Assembly (NCBI GenBank): GCA_905331475.1
Contig: CAJNYU010003280.1
Span: 57,386 to 121,385, forward strand
Source of the DNA: Rotaria socialis
Taxonomy: Eukaryota; Rotifera; Eurotatoria; Philodinida; Philodinidae
Length of the DNA stretch: 64,000 bases
Reading direction: 5' to 3'
Part shown: piece after piece, positions 35,762 through 48,665 of the stretch
Layout: each line of letters opens with the position of its first letter
How positions within the stretch are numbered: the first letter of the stretch is position 1
The notes under the pieces: model-generated
The model's database searches: none
What the model was told of the DNA's origin: nothing
Seen by the model: only the letters and a program-made list of their open reading frames with translations
Program-made: the position numbers and the translations under genes

Positions 35762-38328
35762 AGGATGTCAATACTTCTATATCTGTTCGGGTTTTTCTCT
35801 CTTATCCCATCACCTGTCAATTGAAATAAAGCTTTTCTTTTTTTCAATATGTTACTTTTTTTGACATGTCACGAGCCTTTTCTTTTAGAAAATTCATTCA
35901 TCGATAATCTATTTAAATCTGAAACATTAACTAATCATCAGCATAATTTAAATGTTTATAAAGCATACATTAAATTTTTGTTCTACGTTAACATGGACTT
36001 AGCAGTAGCATTTATTATATATATTTTAAAAGCAAATCATTTGAATTTAGATTGCAAATTATCGAATGAGAAATGATAACTCATACTAATGTAGCTGAAA
36101 TATATTGCCTTTGCAATAATCCATATGGGACGTCTATAAGTCAATTGTATCATATCATCGAAAGGTCAATATAAAAAACTTTGACAACCCCCCTAGAGTA
36201 TAAAATATAATTTTCTATCGATTTTGCTTATTATAATAAAGTATTCTATTCAAAGTATACACACAGATATATATATATATATATATATCTGTAATATGCA
36301 GAGCCTTTTCCGTCGCGTACTTACAAATGCCGATGATTAGCCCAGTTATAATTTATTCTCGTCAGCGGATCCATTGATTGACAAGTTATTTTATAGGCGA
36401 AATGGAGAACAGCAGTAGAAAAAAGCAAGAAAGTTCGTTTGCATGATGGAGTGTCTGACACACGCCTGTTGAGAGCAATGGTGGACAACTTCCCGCTACA
36501 TGAAGTTGACAGCGAGAACTACAAAGATATGATCAAGTGACACTTGATATGTCTCTCACAAAAATGGTGATAATCAAGTAAGAGACGTTGCTATCATTAT
36601 CATGATCAAACGGTTAAGTTACAAAAAGAAAATAAGCGACCAAAACAACACGCATTTAAGTATTTACTATTCGGAAAGATACAAAAATAGAAGCATTCAA
36701 AAAGGGAAAACAGGCAAGGAACTGCCGGTCAATATGCAATGTTCGTTCATGCGTCATTCTTTACAAGATAAAATTGACGTATTAGCACCAATATAACAAC
36801 AAAAAACTGTATTTTTCATTGCGAAGAAATATAACAATTGTCGATAGGGCGAAAATACAATTTACTATTATTGGATTTTTGTCAACATCTTCGTTTCAAT
36901 TTGATTCCACACAAAGATATACTGATAGAAATATAACATATGTTATTTCCTGTTCTATCTCCATACTCTTCTTGGTAGCATGAAAAGCAATAAAATTTCG
37001 ATACGCTCAATTGAACTTATTGTATTCATGATAATCGACTAGCATATAGAAGATCTATGTGAATTTAGTCGAAAAATGTTACACATATAACAAATTAGTT
37101 GAACAGCTGTTTCACACAATTCTATGCATAAAATTGACAAAAAAGTGTATGTTTTTGCTTCACTATTATGATGATTTTTTATTTGTTAATTATATACATA
37201 ATTTATTTTCTGAATAAATTATGTTCGTAAAAAAAAAAATCAATGATTTTTATTTATACAAATTTTACTTGCTCGATAGCGACGAAATATAGGACAGAAC
37301 TTTGCTTGAAAAAAAAGAATTAAAAATATGTTGCATTTTCTATTGCAAGGTTTTATGCATGATTTTAGAATATTTTAAACAGAAAAAACTTAAAATTAAA
37401 GCTTTTTCAGTTTTTTATAAGTAATATTAATTTCGGTCATTTTATTTATGTTTCAAATAGAGCGTATTTCAAATAAATATATAGACACAAGAAAGAAGAC
37501 TACTTTGATTTCAAAAACAAAATACTATCATATTATTCAAATAATAACAATTTAGTTTACTATAAACATATGCTCGAGCTTCTTTCTCTAACTTTTAATA
37601 TTGATCACATCACATTGTCACGTACTCAGCAGCGAGTAATCGATTGAATCAGTCATTAATTTAATAACGATGATCTGTACTTTTCAAGCGTACTTGTCAA
37701 CGATCGTCGCTTCTTGTTTATAAACATATTCATGGCTCGGTAGAAAACTAAAATACATTCGTATATGATTCAATATGAAGTATATTTCGACTATCTCAGT
37801 GTCTAGAGATTTCGTATTCTTTGTCCTTGGATACAAGTTGTCATTGAATTTTAGAGCGAATAAGTGGACGTTTTTTGTTGTCATTGTAAGCAATCATTTG
37901 TACCATAGTTACACAATGTTGTAGAAAGAACGATAATTGAATTTCTTTTTCAAGACTCAATTCTCTCAATCAAGAAAAAAAAGTAATCAGTTCTAAATCA
38001 CTCAAATTTGATGAAAAAATCAATTACTTAAATCATTACTATGGTCTCTATCAACAAAAATTGATGACGAATTATCGTTGATGCTATTACAGCAGAAGAA
38101 AAAACAGAAAAGAAAAGAGCATGAAGTTCTCCTTTACGTCAGAAATATACATATGATTATTGCGATCATTTGTTTGAAATGAGAGTAGTTTTATTTTTAA
38201 CATTCAGTGAGTATGCCGCAAAGAAAAAGCATTGCATTTCTTCATTGTAAGTGAATCGTAAAAATCCTCAACTATTTCTTTAGGTCAAGTTTATTTATAT
38301 ACTTCATTATTTATCAAACGAAGAAAAA
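35762..38328. other. Intergenic stretch with isolated coding-like patches
   Basis: Two patches stand out. 35893-36076 (+) follows a CTTTTAG acceptor-like site and reads as a terminal exon ending LDCKLSNEK. 36405-36540 (+) is described separately. A TA run lies near 36268-36289. No complete gene model could be built. Confidence 0.35.
36405..36540 (+). other. Isolated exon-like block with GC-rich codons
   Basis: After an acceptor-like TTTTATAG, 44 codons stay open to TGA, reading KSKKVRLHDGVSDTRLLRAM and VDNFPLHEVDSENYKDMIK. Codons such as CTG, GTG, GAC, AAC and CCG are used, unlike the A/T-ending codons of neighbouring genes. It may come from a transposon or a transferred gene. No family recognised. 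Confidence 0.35.
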
Positions 38329-38958
38329 ATGTCTAGTGCAGGTGTAGAAGTTGCTAATCATCATACAGCATTAAATGAACTAAATTCCAATGATGATGTC
38401 TCTAGTGAAGCAACTGAGGATCTATTACCTGCTATTGAAAACGGTCACCGGCTAATGTTTGGGAAAACTATTGTACGAGTTTCTCGAGTACCAATCAATC
38501 ATAATGATATCACGCCGAAGTTTAAAATTAGATATCTTTATCGGCCAAATGATGAAAAAAAATCAATTGATGTTAGAAGAAAATCTAATAGTAATGAACA
38601 TGTGAAAATAACTCGTCTACAACGTTCTGATCTGCACGGTTTCCCTACCAACCTAACACTTTTCACATTAAAAGCAAATTCAAGAGAGAAAAATACTACA
38701 AATGTCAATGGTTTTCGTCCCAATAAAAAGCTTCCTGAGATTGTGAATGGTCACGGAATCAATAAAGAAATTCGGCATGTTACGTCGCAACAAAGTGCAA
38801 CACAAGCCAATCGTACTCCTATGGCTGCTCATATAAATAAAGATTCTAATCACAAAGTAATCGCGTCTAAACCCATGGTTATACGGCTACCACGTGAAAT
38901 GAATCAAAATAAATTGCACATCTCCGTCAAACACAGATCTGGTAGCGATAAAAAATAA
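38329..38958 (+). CDS. Hypothetical basic protein, 209 aa
   Basis: A single-exon frame starting MSSAGVEVANHH and ending HRSGSDKK. It is polar, rich in Asn, Lys, Arg and Ser, without signal peptide, membrane span or recognisable domain. The acidic first ~40 residues (DDVSSEATEDLLPAIEN) are followed by a basic remainder, suggesting a disordered or nucleic-acid-binding protein. The frame length is well above chance for this base composition and codons are like those of neighbours. A nuclear role would be a guess. Confidence 0.6.
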   Translation: MSSAGVEVANHHTALNELNSNDDVSSEATEDLLPAIENGHRLMFGKTIVRVSRVPINHNDITPKFKIRYLYRPNDEKKSIDVRRKSNSNEHVKITRLQRSDLHGFPTNLTLFTLKANSREKNTTNVNGFRPNKKLPEIVNGHGINKEIRHVTSQQSATQANRTPMAAHINKDSNHKVIASKPMVIRLPREMNQNKLHISVKHRSGSDKK

Positions 38959-40540
38959 TCGTAAACAAAATTCATAATATTTTTAAGTTTGTTGCTTCTA
39001 AATTTTATAGTATTTAAGTTTTTTTTTCATTTTTTTTTCAAATCAATGAACAAAAAATAGAGCATCCATCTGTTTTATTGTTATTATCAATAGAAGAATT
39101 TGAATTTTTCGACAAAACCAGCTAAATATCAACAAGGATTTACTTGTGGTTATTCCACTTAATAATATTGATTCTTTTACTAAAAATATAATATTGATAA
39201 AACCAGGAGTCTGCGTTTGGGTTTAGTCGAGTACAGCTTTCCTATCTGGTAAATACATCTATGAATCGAAAGAACTATCTTCGAAACAAAAGAAAACAGC
39301 ATTTTTTATTAGTAAGATAGAACAGAATTATACGGTCAAACAGTGAGGAATGAACCTGAGAAAGTTGCTGCATTTAAACAAGAAGAGACACTTCGCATTG
39401 ATCTCTTTGTCTTTTAATAATTTTCAAATTTCTATTAAAGTAAAATCTAGAATTGTAGTGCTGTATATAATTATTCCTCAGATAAATATCAGTTGGCCTG
39501 ACAATAATGTAACGAATATTTACTTCGAAGTATAGCAGAAGGGAGAAACCATATGATGAATAATTCCATTGATTCTGAAGAGACGGGAAGACTGATAAGG
39601 AGTTTTTAAACAAAGACCATCACAACGAAAGAGAAATTTACATTGAACACACATTAAAGGACAGAACAAATCATGATTAATTTTTACAATTCTCAAAAAC
39701 ATAAAACGTTAGATATGCAATCATCTATTTAAGATCCTATTACTGACGAATATATATTTTTTGGTTTTGTAACACTGTATTGTATCCTTTAGTTCATCGT
39801 AATTTCACATGGATTATTTCATAATAATTAGAACAAAAATTGTATTCAAGAACTATGCTTTTACATCAGTGAAATTCCTATTAAATAATTTTCTCGATAG
39901 TTTCTTACTCGTATATTTTATTAAAAATAAAGAAAAAAAAAAGATTCAAGCATAACTACCATATTAAACACATACTATCGCATAAAATTTTCGTTTTCTT
40001 TTTCTTCAGAGCAGTTCCAGTATTTTATTGTCGATTCTTAAAAAATTGTTCACTCTTTCAAGTTACCGAGGATCTCAACACATTTGTGAAAGTAATTGTA
40101 GCTAGTTTCTAATGATTCATGAACGGATTGATAGAAATGAAAATTTTGGTAAGATAAAAGCTGAGCAACGAATTATTGTTTTTTTTTTCAATTTCTTTTA
40201 ATTGTGCATAATTGATGAATTTGAATATGACTGTCTCTTTCTATGCGATGCAAGAATTCGAATCTTGTGAGCGAGTCTTACAGTTTACTAGATAATTATA
40301 TGAAGATTATAAACTAATAACTAAAATGATAATATGATTCTTTTCATTCGTTCTATGTGTCATACATTGATAACAAACAAAATAAATGTGAATGAACAAA
40401 TACTACTTTGTGTATATGTCTAAAGATGCCGCTTTCGAAAATTCCAAAATATAGGTTGTTTTAGTTTAGTTACTTTCTCCAATCATTGTTAAAGTCACAT
40501 CTAATAATAATAACAATAATATGATCATTGTCATCAAGTA
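38959..40540. other. Intergenic, nothing recognised
   Basis: AT-rich, with T and A homopolymers. Short frames on both strands at 39350-39702 have no features. Confidence 0.4.
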
Positions 40541-41730
40541 ATGTTACACATTATTTTATCAGCGAAAAACATGCTATTGTTTTTTCTTCGTCAAGCAGAA
40601 GCAAAAGCATTACTGACTTTTGTACTATCACTTATTATTTTATTTCTTTCTGCTAACAATATTCTTATTTCAACTTGCATTTGGACATGGTTATCGTCTA
40701 ATATAGTTTATCTTGTACTTTACTTTATTATTGTAATCGTACTAATGCGATGGTTTGCTCGTGGTGGACAATATTTAGATATTCACAAACTTAACTTACA
40801 CGGGCAAACATTTTTAGTTACTGGAGCTGCTAGTGGCATCGGTAAAGAAACAGCAATTGAATTAGCTAAACGCGGTGCTCGAGTTATAATTTTTGCTCGT
40901 CCTACAAGTCTCACCGATGCGATTAATAATGTGAAAAAATTTAGTCGTTCACCAAATAATATAATAGGGTATCCACTTGATCTAGCTGATTTGCGATCAA
41001 TAAAAGCATGTGTTGAAAAATTCATGAAGAATGAAAACGAGTAATATATTTTATTCTATTAAATCATTTTCAAATATATATATATATATGCTTTACTAGA
41101 AATAAAAAAATAGCAGCATTGATTAATAATGCTGGTGTGATGGCTTGTCCTTATGCACAAACTAAAGATGGTTTTGAATTACAAATGGGTACAAATCATT
41201 TTGGTCATTTTTATTTTACACAATTACTTTTACGTCGTCTTCGATCATCACGTATTGTTAATGTTTCTTCTACTGCTCATTTTATGTGGGCCGTACCGTG
41301 TGATGCATTACATTATGCACAAATGTGTGATCCAAATACATATCATCCATTTTCTGCTTATTCATTGAGTAAAACAGCGAATATTCTATTTACACGTGAA
41401 CTTCAACGACGTTATGGTGTGTCGCACAATATTCGTGCTTATTCATTACATCCTGGAACGACAAATACGCCGTTAGATCGACATTTAAGTTTGAGTGATT
41501 TCATACGGAAATTATTGAAACCAATCAGATACGTTATTTTTAAAACACCATTAGAAGGAGCACAAACAATTCTTTATTGTGCACTATCAAATGAAGCTAG
41601 ACCAGCTGAATATCATGCAGATTGTCAACCAACACCAGTATATCATAAATATGCGAAGGACGATAAAATAGCTCGAGAATGGTGGGATTATTCTGAGCAA
41701 ATTATCAATGAAAAAATCAAAGAAATTTAA
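40541..41730 (+). CDS. Short-chain dehydrogenase, retinol dehydrogenase-like
   Basis: Two exons (40541-41040 and 41100-41730) joined across a 59-bp intron in phase give 376 aa. Two hydrophobic segments (~24-48 and 52-70) anchor the protein, followed by the Rossmann fold: TGAASGIG (94-101, cofactor binding), a basic GARVIIFAR strand end suggesting NADP, NNAG (176-179), VNVSS (catalytic Ser, ~223) and YSLSK (254-258, catalytic Tyr and Lys), then HPGTTNT. This is the classical layout of the RDH11-14/WWOX-like group that oxidises or reduces retinoids and other lipids at the ER. The double N-terminal anchor is longer than the usual single one. The substrate is inferred only to family level. Confidence 0.88.
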
Positions 41731-42234
41731 CAAAAGAAAATATGTTTTTACAAGTAAATGTGCAGACACAAAAGAATGCGACTTGATTTGATTATTTTAT
41801 TTAATGTTCAATGACTACTAGGTTTCCTATTTCTTTAAAAGTGTTGAATTTATTGAAATTTAACCAAGTTTTAGCATTTATCGAGCGATCATATACGAAA
41901 ATAAACAGTAGATTATTTTGATTCTTGAAGATTTGATTAAACTATATGCATAGTCCAACAATTTTAAGAATAACTCATTGACTGTATCGGTAGTAAACTT
42001 ATATTTTATTGTAGTTCAAAATTCAAGTATGGTCATTTTTTTGACAAAATGTTGGTCGGATTTTTTTCATTTCATTTATTTTACGTGATATTCTCGACAT
42101 ATTTAATACTGACTAATTTCATTTTCTTTTCGTCTATTTTCAATCCAACAAATGAATAAATGTAGCTACTTGTTACATACATTACATTACATTACTATTT
42201 TTGTTTAGAACTTAATCTTCACGAAAGAAAAAGG
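41731..42234. other. Intergenic, nothing recognised
   Basis: AT-rich 3' flank of the dehydrogenase gene, ending at the inverted-repeat element. Confidence 0.4.
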
Positions 42235-42830
42235 TTGGCCGTCCAAAGGTCGAAAGGAAAAGCGTCGAAAAATCGATGGGGAAAAATGTTGAAAGGGAAA
42301 AATGTCGAAAAAAATATATTGTTGTGGAAAATGATCGAGAAGAGTGTTTTCGAATTCTGACTTGACAGAAGTATGTTTCATTGTGTACGTTAATACTAAC
42401 ATATGATAATCGAAATATATTCATTTACTATTAACAATTGTTTTCCTTTTTGTGAATTAATAAATGAAATCGTTGGTGACTTTGATTGAGTTTCATCTTC
42501 TGAAGATGCGACAGCTGTAGCCATAATGGTAGAATTTTAGCTATTTATTTACTCTTATGTAGGGATTGTTTACTTAATGTATATGAAGTATATTAATCAT
42601 CACTGTTACAAGAGGTGCAAAATCTAGACTAGTAGAATTATGGGAAAAGAAAACATGAATTATTCGCGTTTGGAATCATCATTTACTGTAGACATCGCTA
42701 TTTCGTTTATTTCGAATTTTGACATTTTTTTGTGGTAAAATGTATTGTTCGACGTTTTTCTCTTTTTATATGTTTTTCGACATTATTCCCTTTCGATATT
42801 TTTCCTTTCGACCTTTCTACGGCACACCAA
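42235..42830. mobile_element. Inverted-repeat element with GTCGAAAGG arms, ~596 bp
   Basis: Left (42235-42320) and right (42745-42830) ends are imperfect inverted copies, each a string of GTCGAAAGG/GGAAAAATGTCG units starting TTGGCCGTCC at left and TTGGTGTGCCGT reading inward from the right. Flanks GAAAAAGG and GAAAAGG are similar but not identical, so the target duplication is uncertain. No coding. Probably a foldback-type or miniature element. Confidence 0.5.
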
Positions 42831-44090
42831 GAAAAGGTATACTCTTATATTTCTATTCAAGATGACAATGCATATTTTAATAGATCTTACACATCAAGAA
42901 ATATTATGATGTATTTTAACTGAATGCAATAGCTAGAAAATCATCTAATAGCCTTTATTGATGCCAATCATAAGTTTATGAGAATTTGAAAATTAGACAC
43001 TCTTTTTTATGGCCTACAAATCATCAACCTTCGAATACTACTTCAATCGATTGTATTTTTCTTAAGAGTCGCTCGAGGATTATCCATTCTATCTAGTTTT
43101 TAACTATGATTTTTTTCAAGTATTCTAATGGTACAATGCACCCTCGTAGTATCCCGAACAATTATGATCTAACATAGTATGTTTCCATGTAATCAATTGA
43201 ATTGTAGTACTTTCAGAATTGTTTATCGCTGTTTTTTGTTTTATACGTTAATTGATTCGTGGTTGTAATGACGATAGTGTGGGTTCGGTGTAATTTTCAG
43301 TTTTGGATAAGATAAACATCCAGTCTTCCTCTTAAAATAAGTAACAACCAATTAATGTGCACACAATTTACCGATGGAAAATAAGTATCTGTAGCAAGGC
43401 AACGCGAGAAACAATACGAAGATTTCACATTACTCACAGGCAATCATCAGCTATCCAATAAACTATTTAGAATGATTGACTCAAATGACTCTGATGAGAA
43501 TCATTAATAAATTGTTCGTGGTACAAAGTTGTATTTGTAAAACAACACTCGTCAATACGATATCAAATATCTTATTGATTCTACTTTGAAGTATAGAACT
43601 TTCGTGACTGTAATTTTTCAATCCATATTATATTTCAAAGAAAGCAATATCTCAGTTGAACAACTAAAATCCTATACTTGAAACTCAAATGCAGAATTGA
43701 TTTCATATTCAATATTCACGACTCCTCATTGATACGATTATTGTGCACGCTTATCAACATACATACTGATCGATTGAAACTAAAGATAATTGCATCGACC
43801 ATTATGAACGATTTATTTTTAAGCTCAATAGACAAATATCTACAGTTAGATGTTTTCGGAAAACATAGAAAACATCCGATTGACTCGTCAGCAAATATCT
43901 AGCTATCTAAAAACAAATTTTGCGCAACATTGTCGTTCGATCCATAGAGAAAGAGAGGACGTTAGTAGTCATCAACTCTCAATCAATATTTGTTCGTTCG
44001 TTCATTATTCATCCACCCACATAGGAGCTACTCATCGTGCACATATATATATATATATATATAAATATTTTTCTTGTTTGTTTTGATGCA
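42831..44090. other. Intergenic, nothing recognised
   Basis: AT-rich; TA run at 44042-44063 just upstream of the small membrane-protein gene. Confidence 0.4.
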
Positions 44091-44460
44091 ATGGAAATAT
44101 TTGTGGATGAAATAAGTAACTTGCCAAGTAGTAACTCTTTTCAATTAAAATCCTCATCACAGAGATCAAAACTTATTTGCTTTCCATTCTTAGTAATTTT
44201 CTTGTATATGGTTTTTTGCATATTCTTCTATCTGATTTTTTTCAAGGTTTCTCGTATGACAAATCGAGTTGCACTTCATCTATACCGTCGAACTAAACGT
44301 CGTTTTCTGAAAAGTAACTTTGATTTCATTCGGCTATTTTTATGATTGATCCCTCTTGTTGTCTCTAGAAAATAAACAACACAGTCCATTAACACCAAAT
44401 ATGGATTCATATCGATATACACCGTCAGATAATGAAATTCAAAAACTTCTTTATTATTAA
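44091..44460 (+). CDS. Small single-pass membrane protein, 104 aa
   Basis: Exons 44091-44313 and 44369-44460 join across a 55-bp intron in phase. The product starts MEIFVDEISNLP, has one strongly hydrophobic span (residues ~29-52) and a basic segment after it (RMTNRVALHLYRRTKRRFLKK), then a polar tail ending EIQKLLYY. The charge pattern suggests the C-terminus faces the cytosol. No family recognised. It lies 110 bp upstream of chimaerin on the same strand, and the two may be co-transcribed. Confidence 0.5.
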
Positions 44461-44550
44461 TTTTTTAATTTTATCTTATTTAATCTATTTTAAAGAAGAA
44501 AAGAACAGTTTTCTTTGAACTACATAGTGGTGGATTATTTTTAATCAGAT

Positions 44551-44563
44551 TCATTTTTTTCAG
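44551..44563 (+). promoter_or_regulatory. Splice acceptor just upstream of the chimaerin start
   Basis: TCATTTTTTTCAG ends six bases before the first chimaerin ATG (44570). Either an untranslated first exon is spliced here or a spliced leader is added in trans; the short gap to the preceding gene favours the latter. Confidence 0.45.
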
Positions 44564-44569
44564 AGAACA

Positions 44570-46868
44570 ATGATGTCGATACCATTCATGGATCAATCAG
44601 TAACATCTATAATATCATCGACAACACTTTTTGATCCTGTAACACGATATCAATCGAATACTTCTAATCCTTCCGGTTCATTGCCAGTATGGAAATCATA
44701 TTTATATAATTTACAAATGCAAGCACCGAAACCAGCTCCAATCATATGTCGGACGTCGCAACCACGTCGTCCTCGACAGTATGGCTTAGAATTTCATGGT
44801 CTTTTATCACGTACAGATGCCGATCAGTTAATGGCAACATCTACTGATGGTTCCTATCTTGTTCGTGAATCACTAAATCCACCTGATTCATATACATTAG
44901 CTATAAAATTCAATGGTGAAGTTAAATATTATAAATTATACTTCGATGTTCCAACATCTACACATTATGTCGGAGAAAAACATTTCGATACACTGAATGA
45001 TCTTGTGCATGATGGTTTAATATCATTTTATTTAGAATCAAAAGCAAGTGATTATATTGCTTTAATGGCATGTGATTCACAATGCTATACTAACGAAAGT
45101 CCATATGGACAGTATAAAGCACAATTGTTACATAGAGCACAAACACAAACTACTATATCTAATCGAGTAAAACATATTATTTTAATACGAAATATTTCTT
45201 TAACTATAATCTTGTTTCGATCAAGGTTTCATCATCACTCACAAACAATGAAATGAATCAGTCAATAATAAATTCTCAAATAACAAATACGGATCAAACG
45301 GGATTTAACTATCGGCACTCTTTAACAAGTAATTCACCAATAATAGAACGTCATTCATCTTTGAGAATATCACCAACAAAAACTGTTAATAATAATACTA
45401 ATAACAATTCCAATCGAAAATTAGCATCGGCAAATCCATTATTCTTTGATCGCATTCTTTTGATGCAAGCTGAAAAAGCGCATAATTTTAAAATGCATTC
45501 ATTTAAAGGACCACACTGGTGTGATTATTGTGCTAATTTTCTCTGGGGTCTTGTTCAGCAAGGTGTTAAATGTGCTGATTGTGGATTTGAAGCACATAAA
45601 CGTTGTTCAGAAAAAGTACCACAAGATTGCGTAAGTGATGTCAATATTCTATTATTAATAGGACAAGAATGATAGTTATCTACATTTAACCATTGTGGTA
45701 TAATATGAGCATGACTTTCAGCTTGAAATATCATTTTTAAGTTGAACATTCAAAGGTCTTAGAATTATTTATCATCAGTATTTCTGATCCTTTCATGATT
45801 GTAATCTGAATAACTTGATAAGTATAGAAGCTAGTATTCATAAACTGTTGACGTGCTTTCTATTACAACTTAATGTGAATAATTTGTTTTGAAACTATAT
45901 GTCTGCAAAGTGTTACAATTGATTGAAATTGGATTTATTGATAAAGGAATTTAGATAACCATTAAATAGACTGTACTAAATTTGAGAGGATGAGTGCGAA
46001 TTGAAACAGAGTAAAGTTTCTTTATCTGCCATATGTGCTAAACTCAAAATCGGATCGTAAACATCATCTTCTTCGATACAGTATTGATTCTTTTGACTAG
46101 ACGTTGGTTTTACAAACCGTTATTGATCATGTAAACGGAATCATCAATTCATGAAATAATATTTGAGAAACAATAAGCTTAGCAGTCATAGATAAATTAT
46201 TCGTGGTTATATTTCACTCTTATTTTGTTTAGGTACCTCATATGAAATATCTCAAATCGATATTTGGTGTCGATTTGACTACATTGATTAAAGCCACAAC
46301 ACCAGCCTCATCAGTTGCTTCATTAACACCAGTTGTACTCGAGAAGTGTGTTAATGAAATTGAAGCACGCCCTCATGCACTTGATACTGAAGGCATTTAT
46401 CGAATAGCTGGATTTTCTGATACTGTCGAAGAGATCAAACTAGCATTCGAACGTGATTGTGATCATGTTGATCTATCTCAAGAGCGCTATCCAGATATTC
46501 ATGCAATAACGTGTGTTTTGAAACTGTATCTAAGACAATTACCAATTCCGCTTATCAGTTTCGATGTTCAGACACAATTACTTGAACTTCGCCCATCATC
46601 TTTATGCGTGACAACAATCCGTTCAATTATTCGTCGTTTACCACCAGCTCATTTTTATACATTAAAATATCTGTGTGAACATCTATTAAAAGTTTCTCAA
46701 CACTCAATGCACAATCAAATGACCATGGAAAATTTAGCTATTGTATTTGGTCCAACCATTATGCGTTCAGAAAATCCTGATCCAATGGTCGGCTTGAAAA
46801 ATTCTAAATCAATTCAACGTTTACTTGAAATACTTATTGAACAAGGACATGATATATTTACTTTTTAG
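44570..46868 (+). CDS. CHN1: Chimaerin (SH2-C1-RhoGAP), Rac GTPase-activating protein
   Basis: Three exons (44570-45166, 45226-45630, 46233-46868) join in phase 0 to 545 aa. The WKSYLYNLQ motif near residue 41 and an SH2 domain (~74-165, GSYLVRES with Arg99) are followed by a Ser/Asn-rich linker. The C1 zinc finger comes next (285-334: His285, Cys298, Cys301, Cys315, Cys318, His323, Cys326, Cys334 all present). The RhoGAP domain runs from ~335 to the end, with the arginine finger in EGIYRIAG (Arg391) and the [12 protein letters not shown] motif. Chimaerins bind diacylglycerol through C1, move to membranes and switch off Rac, affecting cytoskeleton and axon guidance. The single gene would correspond to both vertebrate CHN1 and CHN2. 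The 602-bp second intron and the last exon were copied into the duplication downstream. Confidence 0.92.
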
Positions 46869-48665
46869 AAAGAAAATTCGTTTTGTGTTTATGCTGTATA
46901 GATAAACTTATTATCAGTCAAATTTGTAAATGTGCTTTACTTCAGATATGGAAGTATTTGTATATTTCTGCAATAATCTTAGTCAAATATTTATTTGAAA
47001 ATCAATAAATCGTCATAATAAATAATCAATAGAAATTATATACATTTATATCGTGTATGAAGGAGAGATTGCATGGCTCACTCTTATTTACTTTTCGAGT
47101 TGTGTCTTCGAAAATGATCAGACCTCGTTGAAGTATTGTCTCTTGAATTCTTTTACAAAGATTTTTATCGGTTATAATATCTGTATTTCAGTATCTGTAG
47201 AGCTGAAAATTGTATCACCGTTGAAAGTTTTCAAACGTCATGAATACAATGATGTAAAAAATCACGCTGATTATTGTCACTGATTAGAGTAAAGTGAAAA
47301 TATTTTAATTGAATATGAGTCACCTATGTTACAACTAGCTCTCTATTACATGTCATTGCTAATAATGTTTTAAAGAATCCTTATATATCTTCTATATTAA
47401 AGATAGAATCAGTTTACTTAGAATAATCTCAACATAATTATATTCATTTTTTTATATGAATTATGTACATTCGTCGCTCTAGGCAAATTAATCTAAAAAG
47501 AAATCAGTAAATCATATAGTTGCGTCCCGTCATGCCTGATTTCACACGTCTGACCTTTTAGATCGTTTGTCTGAAACAATTTCGTGCGAAGGTATACGGT
47601 TAATACGTTTATTTTCTAACAGTTGCAAAAATGAAACGTCTATGAATCTCTTGTTGGATTTCAGATATTTGTCTATCAAAGTAAATGGACGTTGGAATGG
47701 CACAAATTAATTTTTTTCTCAAGAAATCTTCACGTGAATGATGAAAGGAACTAATTTTAAAGATAATTGAACTAAGAGATTCTCAGTGGTTACAACTAGG
47801 ATTGTGACTAGTACCACAGAACTAAACTTATACTACTACGCCAATATGGTAATAAGCGTAGTTAGAAGCCTAATAATCCATCGCAATGCTGCAATTCTTT
47901 TTGATAATTACCCAACGATGGTATACTACAATCGATGTATTTCAATCTAACGCATCCGACAAGATTGTTTAATAAAAAAAACGAACCGATCTATTTACTA
48001 TGTTGGAAACATGTTTCATTTGTTGCATACTACAGATTAATATTAACACTACAAAAAGCATATTTTAATGACGATAGTTGATAATAGGTTATATAAAAAT
48101 GTGTGCAATAATTAGAAAGATTTCTATCGTAAAACAAATTATTTTTTCTCTTCTAAAAGTTGTTCCTTTAATTTGTTTGAGAGCACTGATAATTTATTTA
48201 CGAAACGTACTTCTATTAGTAAAACCATATTGTAAGGTAGATGATTTTGTATTATTTTCGCCTCAAGAAATCGTTTAGAAAAAAACCTTAGCGCTATAGA
48301 AATAAATACAAGAAAATTTGTTTTTCAAAAATGCATGACACATAATATTTGATAACTAAACGATGTAATAAGCAAAAACACTTTTGTTTTATTGCATGAA
48401 ATAAATTGATTAGACAACGCTTTATATTCAATGATTTGTTTTCTTCTCTTAGATTCAATCAGTGACGTGCTATAGGAGTGCTTTCGTCATTACCTTCTTT
48501 TTTTTTCATCTTAAACTTATTATTTGTCAGTCATATTTAAATATATGTATTACTTGATACTTATCCGTATAAAAAGCATGTCTTCGTCTCTATTTGATCA
48601 TTATTTATATGTTTGTCAAATAATATGCTAACATAACTGTCGATTTTTCTTAAAACTTTGTAAAG
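46869..48665. other. Intergenic part of duplication copy 1
   Basis: No gene. Aligns with 52700-55280 in copy 2, showing that non-coding DNA was duplicated with the genes. Confidence 0.5.
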
